From Labyrinthula sp. Ha (taxonomy: Eukaryota; Sar; Bigyra; Labyrinthulida; Labyrinthulaceae): a stretch of 64,000 nucleotides of DNA. A program made the translations under genes and the position numbers. Below, one piece after another: positions 57,119 to 64,000 of the stretch. How positions within the stretch are numbered: position 1 is the first letter of the stretch; each line of letters starts with the position of its first letter. Location: NCBI GenBank assembly GCA_015227615.1, contig JAALGZ010000011.1, positions 310,001-374,000 of the forward strand, given 5' to 3'. The notes below the pieces were generated by a model that had not been told where the DNA came from, searched no databases, and worked only from the letters and a program-made list of their open reading frames with translations.

Positions 57119-59137
57119 ATGCTTCAAGCGCTATTATTGGCTGGTAAAAGGTTTCCACAAAAGACTGAGCCGTTAAAGTTCTTTCATAGAAAACTTGTTA
57201 CCAAAATGCCAGCTTATTCAAATTCGCGAGATTATATTAACTATAGAAAGTTGTTAGAAGATTTAAATAATTTTGAAAAGTTACCGTCTAAAAGAAAAAA
57301 CTCTTTGTTGAAAAAAAGTGGGGAACTTGGAGTTGAAGGGCTAAAACGGGCAACATATTTAAACTTGTTGTCAAGAGGAGATAAGTATGATGAAGCTGCG
57401 GAATGGTATGAGTCTCAAAGAAATCAAGAAGGTTTTGATTTGGATCAAAAAAGTTTAGCATGTCTTATGAGGTTGGTTAGTGAAAGGCCGACAGAATCTA
57501 CTGATCTTTTAAAAGAGCTGTTGGAAAGAAGTCAAGCTTTTCCTAAAAAAATTGAGAGTTTTTTTTCATTAGCTGTTAGAGGTTACTCTAATTGGGGAAA
57601 TAAGACAGAAGTACTCAAGATGTTAAAGAAGATGAAGGATCTTGGTTTTGACCCGAGATTGAGAACATATACACATGTGCTCAAATGTCTATCAGAAACC
57701 CTTAATGAGGAAGAGTTTGAGCAATTCTACCCAACTTTGTTGAAAGAAATTATAGAGAACTTATCCCGGCAAAGTATTAACCTCACGAATAAGGAATATG
57801 AACACATTCTCCACACCATTTTACGTTTGAAGAAGAGTGCAGACAGTTTTAAAGTGTTGCTAGATGTTTTGAATCAACTTGCTACGGAAGACTTCATACC
57901 TAGTAAGCTTGTGTGTGAAACTATTGTCTTATATTTTGATTCTGAAGCATCTGTTTCACGAGGAGTTAAATTCGGAGGCGAAATGTGTTCTAAATGTGAA
58001 ATTGAATTGGCAAAGAATGCGCTAACAGAAAAGCAATATAAAACGTTAGAGGAAAATATTGATAAACTTGTCTTACAGGAATATAGCATAGAGAACATAG
58101 GAAAAGAAAAAAAAAAGAGTCTTAAGCCAAATATGAAACACGAACCTAGATCACACGAAACGCTTGATCATAAGTTATTGCAATTACTTAAAGATTCCAA
58201 AGTAAGCGAGTGGGATAGGTTTAAGCAATACATTGCTAATGGTTTCAAACTTCCCCCAAAATATCCAGCTAACATTGAAGTTGATTGTTTGATTGATGGG
58301 GCCAACATTGCGTATTATAAACAGAATTATAAAGATGGCAAGTTTAGATTCTCAAATATAGCGAGTATTATCGAGGAAGTTGAAAAACGAACTAAGAATT
58401 GGTTGATAATACTTCATGAGAGCCATATTTTTCAACTCAATAGAAGTTTGAAAAGCAAAGATCCTTTTGTTAGGCATGAGGCTACAGAGGAGAAACGAAT
58501 ATATTCTGAATGGAAACTAAAAGGTAGAATTTATGATGTTGCGAGAGGTGCTAATGACGATTGGTTTTGGCTTTATGCTTGCGTCAAAATAGGTAAAGAA
58601 GCCATTTTTGTTTCGAACGATATCCTGCGTGATCACCACAAGGGTATGTTTGGAACGACATTATTCAAGAGTTGGCGTCGCTGTCATCAGGCACATTTTG
58701 ATGCGTACTTTGATAAGGGTAGCAAGAGACTGAGAGGTACTACCATGCAATATCCACGGAAGATCAAGATGAGCACTCAAGTTTCAGAATGTGGCAATTA
58801 TATTCATATTCCGCAGCTTGTTGCTGGTGCTAGTGATCCAGCTGCAGTTAGAGCAGGCCATTCAGCAAGATACAATACTACAACGAAAAGCTTACGCTCC
58901 AGAGATATTGAGTGGGTTTGTATTGATAGGAGTAAGACTCCATCGAAGACAAATAACCAACGCACAATAACATCGGAGGGAATTAACATCATCAAACTTT
59001 CCGAAGAGGTTAAAACTAGAATTGTTGAGCAGGAAGCGAAAACAGAGAACAAAAGACAAGAAAGAGAGCCCAAGAAACGAAAACGCGAGAAAAAGCAGAA
59101 AAAACATAAAGAGAAGAAAAAGAAAAAGAAGCATTAA
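57119..59137 (+). CDS. PRORP: Protein-only RNase P (PRORP)
   Basis: A 672-residue enzyme that removes 5' leaders from precursor tRNAs without an RNA subunit. The PPR region covers about residues 60-270 (ATYLNLLSRGDKYDEAAEWY, MLKKMKDLGFDPRLRTYTHV). A zinc-binding central domain uses C290 and C293 (CSKC) with H563 and C601 near the C-terminus. The NYN-type metallonuclease domain holds the acidic residues D393 (IDGANIAYY), D480/D481 (ANDDWFWLY) and D501/D505 (SNDILRDHH). The first ATG adds a basic, mitochondrial-type leader (MLQALLLAGKRFPQK). The ATG at 57206 (CCAAAATGCC) would omit it. The last 40 residues are almost all Lys, Arg and Glu, a strong nuclear localisation signal. Dual mitochondrial and nuclear targeting is inferred. 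Confidence 0.93.
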   Translation: MLQALLLAGKRFPQKTEPLKFFHRKLVTKMPAYSNSRDYINYRKLLEDLNNFEKLPSKRKNSLLKKSGELGVEGLKRATYLNLLSRGDKYDEAAEWYESQRNQEGFDLDQKSLACLMRLVSERPTESTDLLKELLERSQAFPKKIESFFSLAVRGYSNWGNKTEVLKMLKKMKDLGFDPRLRTYTHVLKCLSETLNEEEFEQFYPTLLKEIIENLSRQSINLTNKEYEHILHTILRLKKSADSFKVLLDVLNQLATEDFIPSKLVCETIVLYFDSEASVSRGVKFGGEMCSKCEIELAKNALTEKQYKTLEENIDKLVLQEYSIENIGKEKKKSLKPNMKHEPRSHETLDHKLLQLLKDSKVSEWDRFKQYIANGFKLPPKYPANIEVDCLIDGANIAYYKQNYKDGKFRFSNIASIIEEVEKRTKNWLIILHESHIFQLNRSLKSKDPFVRHEATEEKRIYSEWKLKGRIYDVARGANDDWFWLYACVKIGKEAIFVSNDILRDHHKGMFGTTLFKSWRRCHQAHFDAYFDKGSKRLRGTTMQYPRKIKMSTQVSECGNYIHIPQLVAGASDPAAVRAGHSARYNTTTKSLRSRDIEWVCIDRSKTPSKTNNQRTITSEGINIIKLSEEVKTRIVEQEAKTENKRQEREPKKRKREKKQKKHKEKKKKKKH

Positions 59138-59637
59138 GATTCATCATTCTGTAGTAGGCCAATACTTTACTATTCCTGCAAGGGTTTGAGTCCTTTTTTG
59201 AGTGAGTATATGTGTCCAGATAGAGTGGGAATATTTTACTACACCTGGGGTTTATGTCTTGAGTATTCTGGCACGTAGTAGTACTTGATTATTCATAGAT
59301 TGGCGCGAACGTTCAATCTTCCTCTTGCGGGATTTGCAACCCTGATTATATCGTTAATCAACTAGTTCAATTTCTCTTATGAGTATGTTGTATTAGTTCT
59401 CATGCTTTAACAGCCTCGTCGTTTAAACAAGAGGAAGTTTAGCGATATAAGTTTGTTTTTATGACTCCGCAAGTAACTTCTTAAGAATACGGCTCAGCTT
59501 AATCAAGACGGTTGTTGAAATACAGCACAACGTTACCCATACTTTTTTCCCATCTGCATTGCCTAAACAATAACCCTGTGCAAATGAATTTAGCCCTATC
59601 TTTAGGAGTTTAAGCTAGGAGCTACTAAAACCTATTT

Positions 59638-59871
59638 TTATTCCGTGTACAAAGGTATTAATGTTCTTGTGGTAGTAACTATACGCGCAGATGAAAAATA
59701 ATAAGCCATAGTGCCACGAGGATCTTCCTCCCTTCTAAATGCTTGTATTGTGTTTTGCTGCGCTGCAAAAGTTATTGGTCGATCTTCAGGCAAGAGATAA
59801 ATCTTAGCTGATTTATTTGCCTCTAGTTTGTTGCATGAGGTGCATGCACACCAAATAGTAGTATGAAACAA
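59638..59871 (-). pseudogene. Possible gene relic with Cys motif
   Basis: A 77-codon minus-strand frame containing WCACTSCNKLEANKSAK, RPITFAAQQNTIQAFRREED and PRGTMAYYFSSARIVTTT. Its residue mix is strikingly protein-like for this composition. The frame upstream is broken by stops (YVDEKYGL, stop, FYCSGG, stop). A TTTCAG acceptor-like site lies just before it, so a 3' exon is possible. No family recognised. Confidence 0.3.
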
Positions 59872-60842
59872 TCTGAAATTGATGTACTTTATTTAAAAGA
59901 AATTTAGAACATTAAATGAACATAATTAGAATTCGCTCTGTTTTCGAACAATATTTAGCCGCCACTGCAGTAAAATCATAAACCATACTTTTCGTCTACA
60001 TATTGAATGCTGTTTAGCTTAAGAATAAAATGTTGGGTAGATTTATTCATCAGTAATCAGCTTCTTAGAGGCGATTAAAGCAATGTTCTATCTATAGTTA
60101 GCCGTCTTTTTATCAGTATGTTCATCGAAAAGTCGAGAATACATGCAGACCTCCTACGCAATATATAACATTAATCTAACGATGGGAAAAAAGTTCATAA
60201 TCTCTAACTATGTATCCTCATATTCTTCCTTTTTATCAAGAATATTTTGAATAACCTCAATGATTTTCCCACACAGCCAGTCTAAAAGCAGGGAACTTTG
60301 TTAGTTTGATTTATTTTAAGAGCTGTAGAAATTTATTATACTAATTAATAATACTTCTTGGGACTAACTGCACTTAGTTTTCCTTGGCATAGTATTCTTC
60401 TCATAACATCTCCTCCAGGATAGCAAGATTCACTGAAGGTGTACATTCCCTGGTATGTAAAGCTATTTAGCACTTTTATTGCAGTCATCTTTGGCCTTAC
60501 TGCCTTCAGCTTCAATTTTTTTCACTAAAGTGGTTTCCCCTCAGAAGGGCTTACTTATAATCAAAACAAGTACGACTCCAAAGCCGAAGTCTGTGTAACT
60601 CAATTTCAGTATTAAATGTCATGATTTACGATTAGGAGTCGGATTTGTTATAAGGATAGCTTATCAACAATTATTTCCCGTTTTTTTTATAATATAAATT
60701 AACATGGACAAAACTCAGTTTTATTCATTTTTTGATAATCATTTATTATCAACGTACTGTTGGAGAACATGGTTATGAGCCCAATGAGTCAAAACTATAT
60801 TCTTGTGTTTTGCAGCATTAGAAATCCTTCAAAGAATCGAGC

Positions 60843-61325
60843 ATGAGACTCTGCTATATCCCATTGATAGATTATTCCCATTTAAGGTTTCCATTATATG
60901 AAGCTCTTCATAGGGGGAACGACTTAGCTTATAAGGGTTTTTGCTTGAAGGATCCATAACGGCCATTCATGAAAGCAGCAAGAATCAAAATTACAACAAA
61001 GTACTCAAAGGTATTAACTTGGCTCGTTTTCGATGAATTCTATGAGTTTTTGAACGATTGTTGAACTCTGATACTCGCATTGTAATGGAGGTTATGCTTG
61101 GACAGCTTAAGTATGTGCAATAGATTAGGTTGGAATATCTGTATTCATACATACGATGACGTTAATTTTAAGATCTAAGCTTTTAGGCTTCAAAACAGTT
61201 TATGGCAGGCTGCAAACAAAAATATACCTTTTGTACTACTATTGAATGACGGATCTTGGCCTGTTGCTTACAGAGACATTAAACTTGGAACTGGATTTTG
61301 CACTTCTAAATCCTGTGGTACTTAA
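60843..61325 (+). pseudogene. Decayed gene, unknown family
   Basis: Three linked plus-strand frames. The first, 60843-61064, has one TAA and contains LRFPLYEALHRGNDLAYKGF and MKAARIKITTKYSKVLTWLV. A shifted frame near 61061-61120 contains NSDTRIVMEVMLGQLKYVQ. The third, 61101-61325, has one TAA and contains NKNIPFVLLLNDGSWPVAY and RDIKLGTGFCTSKSCGT. Low stop density and natural residue composition argue for a former gene. No domain recognised. Confidence 0.4.
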
Positions 61326-62096
61326 ACAACCAAGACGTCAGCCACTTCGAGATTCAAGTGAAAGAGAGGTAAGGTGCAGAAATTTATATAAATTTTTCAT
61401 TCAAATTAGTAAACAACTCACCGTATAACAGTCTTAATGGAAAATGACCTGTAGTTTGTTGAAATCGTGACGGGATGATCCTCCATGTTCAACTCTCCGT
61501 AACATTGCGGTACTTTTTAATACACCGTTGAATCAAAAAAAAAGTAATAAGAAACATTGGTTGAACAAACTCCTTCTGAAGTCCTACGGCTTATTCTGCT
61601 GCATCCTTGTCTTTTCTTTTCCCTCCTAGAGTGAAATCGCTCCAACTTTTGAATCTAACTGATCTTGACTATGAGAACAAATATCACAGTACAAGCAGTT
61701 GCACATACATAAAATGTTTGGACACATCGTCAATTACAATGTAGGTATCTGAGACCAGAAATCGCTCAAAAACTTGAAGACTTCACTGAAAATAAGTCAA
61801 TTTAGTATTTTTGTGTACTTTGCTGTAGTTCTGGTTCTTGTTGTTTTGTTGAATGGCCGAATTGAACCGTTTCAGCTAAATGCGTTTACGTTAAGTCACT
61901 CCACAATTTGATTTCAATTCTATTGTATGTTCAATATTATGATTTTTGTCTTTCTTTATCCGGTTCTATGGAATGGATGCGCAATCAATATACTAAAACT
62001 TGCTAGGAGCTGCTTCAACGCGCAATTTGTCGGACCTATGCTTACCAATCATTAATAGTAGCAAATACATTTCGAGATAGCGACAACGACGTCATA

Positions 62097-62106
62097 GGGG
62101 GGGGGG
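62097..62106 (+). repeat. Homopolymer G(10)
   Basis: Ten consecutive G residues in otherwise AT-rich DNA. This is a likely site of slippage or assembly uncertainty; no function is inferred. Confidence 0.9.
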
Positions 62107-63629
62107 TCATTCGAAAAAAGCAGAGAATTTAGGAGTCTAATACTGAATATGGCAGTTTAATATTTGTTGTATCATATTCTCAGATTACAGCTTAGCTTGA
62201 ATTATTTATAGTGACATATAGCAGAAAATAACCTAATATCAAAAACAGGTGCTTCAAAAATGTCTACTTCTTGATCATATTCATGGCAAGTGAAATAAAA
62301 CTGAATTGGAATGATTTTACCTATATTGGAACTAGAAGCTACATCTCACCATATATGTGTATAAGAAATGTTTTTATTTTGGGTGAGATGATGTTTTTTC
62401 GCGGAATATTTAATTTATTGTATTTTCAGGGGATTTCTTTACTTTATATGAATAGATTTTATAGATAAAATTCTAATTTCGGGACATTATGTGTATTAAT
62501 AAAAATCTGGCAAAGAAATTGAAACCTTCAAAATGATTCAAATTATAAAACTTAGCGAACTGAGTACATGCTTAGAATTATTTTCCACTATTAAGAACTT
62601 ATTTAAGATATTATTGCAAGTACTGTATACAGAAAGTTTAGCCTCGCATGAGTTCAGTAAAATTTTTATTGTCAAACTTGTTTACATGAGTGGTCGATTT
62701 ATGCGAGTATTGTAGGTACATGTGAAATAGATGTCAATAGTCTAGTTTTCAATGATACATGAAACAATATAATTGATAACATAAAGTTGCGAGGCTTAGT
62801 ATATATTCATTAATATTTAGATTACTTTGGCTCTGGAAATGTATTTCCTAAAGGACTCTATTTTCTTCTTAATCCATATTTAATATATATTAATTTGCAA
62901 TATTCAGTTTCCCACGATACCCTTTAGTATACATGTACTAGATATATCCTTAATTTTTCCTCTAATATATTTCGTTTCTTCCTTCCAGCTTCGTTTTCTC
63001 TAATAACTACGTCCTTATTTCCAGTACTATATAATCCAAAGCTTCTAAAAGTCATATACTTTCCTTGAACATAAACTTTATTCAGAGTGACCAGCGTCTC
63101 CTATATGAAGCGGTGAATATTTCCATTAACATGTTCTTAAATCATGAAAGTCACCAATATAGTTATAATTACTTTCAAACCAAGCTGTACCTTATGAACT
63201 CTAGATGTGCCAAGTTGATTATTGGGTATGTCATACCACGCTAAGCTCTCATCCTCTCTTTACCTCTGGTATTGCTCAAACATTAACATAGTTACGGTTT
63301 TCTCTCATTTGAAACCATGGTATTGGAATACCTGGTTGCTTGACATTATACACGGGTCATTTTCTGTCTTCACAGTGTTAAAAGAGTTACTACCGGGTGG
63401 AAAGGTATCTTCTGGTGAATAAGAGCAATTCCTTCAAGAACTGGTTACCGTGGCCAAGGATTAATAAATTGGCAAAAAAAAACTGGACATGTGATGCAAA
63501 GTCTTTTGGATATTTCATTTTATCGGCATGAGAATCTGCTTCTAAGTATAGAGTTAATAAATATACGATAACTCTACGAAGCTAAGTTAGGGTTACAGAT
63601 TTAGTTCTTCATGGAATCGTTTTGCACTT

Positions 63630-63653
63630 AATATCAACGACAACGTTGATATT
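63630..63653. repeat. Perfect 10-bp stem-loop
   Basis: AATATCAACG (63630-63639) pairs perfectly with CGTTGATATT (63644-63653) across a 4-nt loop. No T run or gene end adjoins it, so its role is unknown. Confidence 0.4.
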
Positions 63654-64000
63654 TTTCTTACTTCTCCGATTGGATAACGAAGAAAAATGTTGCAATTAAC
63701 CTAGTATGAACATTTTTGTACAATACCAGGTCTCGCCATCCCGTTACAGAAAGTGATTGTATAGCGGGATGTGTAATATTTGCTTTTAACTATTAAAACA
63801 GTTTCGTAATTACTGCTTTGAGCTATCTTAATTTAACCTTAACAAATAGTAAGTATGCAAGTAAAATCAAATCTTAGAGTGAGGTAAACTGGAATTATAC
63901 TGGAAAAGCGCTGTATTATTTACCACCAGGTATGTTGCATATAGAGACATAGAGCTGTGTTCATCTATATTGTTTCTTCCAAAAGCCAAAATAATAAATT

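Larger units (their letters stand above)
59138..64000. other. 4.9 kb gene desert at window end
   Basis: No intact gene seen. It includes two relic candidates (59638-59871 minus and 60843-61325 plus), a 10-nt G run at 62097-62106 and a perfect stem-loop at 63630-63653. Other open stretches up to about 65 codons are within chance. Confidence 0.5.

Noticed and set aside
1-64000. CRISPR arrays, prokaryotic operons or a bacterial defence system.
   Set aside because: No regularly spaced repeats. All secure genes are eukaryotic with spliceosomal introns and monocistronic spacing.
1-64000. A ciliate-like or other variant genetic code, suggested by in-frame stops in protein-like desert frames.
   Set aside because: TAA, TAG and TGA all end intact genes here, and none occurs inside the conserved ones.

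Overview
This is AT-rich nuclear DNA from a eukaryotic protist, most probably a stramenopile (heterokont) with a flagellated stage. The evidence is spliceosomal introns, an intron-bearing tRNA-Tyr, ESCRT-III, GARP/EARP and ciliary (CFAP57) genes, a protein-only RNase P, and a surface protein with the Pro-Thr-Glu/Phe-Pro-Ser repeats common in diatoms and relatives. TAA, TAG and TGA are all used as stops, so the code looks standard. The lineage call is an inference.

I support fourteen protein genes and one tRNA. They sit in small islands. The islands are: kinase> <TSR3 (0-2.2 kb); LEA2-like membrane protein> <C2H2 zinc-finger protein (12.5-14.3 kb); <Cys-rich secreted peptide, multicopper oxidase> (20.7-23.5 kb); CHMP1> <LRR-PAQR fusion, tRNA-Tyr> (27.8-30.0 kb); metallophosphoesterase> <aldo/keto reductase (33.5-36.1 kb); CHMP1 paralog> PT-rich surface protein> <VPS52 <CFAP57 (43.5-51.8 kb); and PRORP> alone (57.1-59.1 kb). 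Every convergent pair is separated by only 46-173 bp between stop codons, while the islands are separated by 3.5-10 kb of DNA without intact genes.

The most striking signal is the intron size. Four genes become complete only when 28-29 nt GTA...TAG introns are removed: CHMP1 paralog, LRR-PAQR, VPS52 and CFAP57. None of these lengths is a multiple of three.

The deserts are not all featureless. Several contain protein-like open stretches broken by stops and frameshifts, best seen at 41.0-43.2 kb (minus), 23.6-27.5 kb (both strands) and 60.8-61.3 kb (plus). I read these as decayed genes or mobile elements of unknown family. Unrecognised genes with many tiny introns remain an alternative.

Functionally the window is a housekeeping mix. 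Two CHMP1-type ESCRT-III proteins and VPS52 act in endosomal traffic; TSR3 and PRORP act in rRNA and tRNA processing; CFAP57 is axonemal. The oxidase, the Cys-rich peptide, the aldo/keto reductase and the PT-rich protein appear to enter the secretory pathway.
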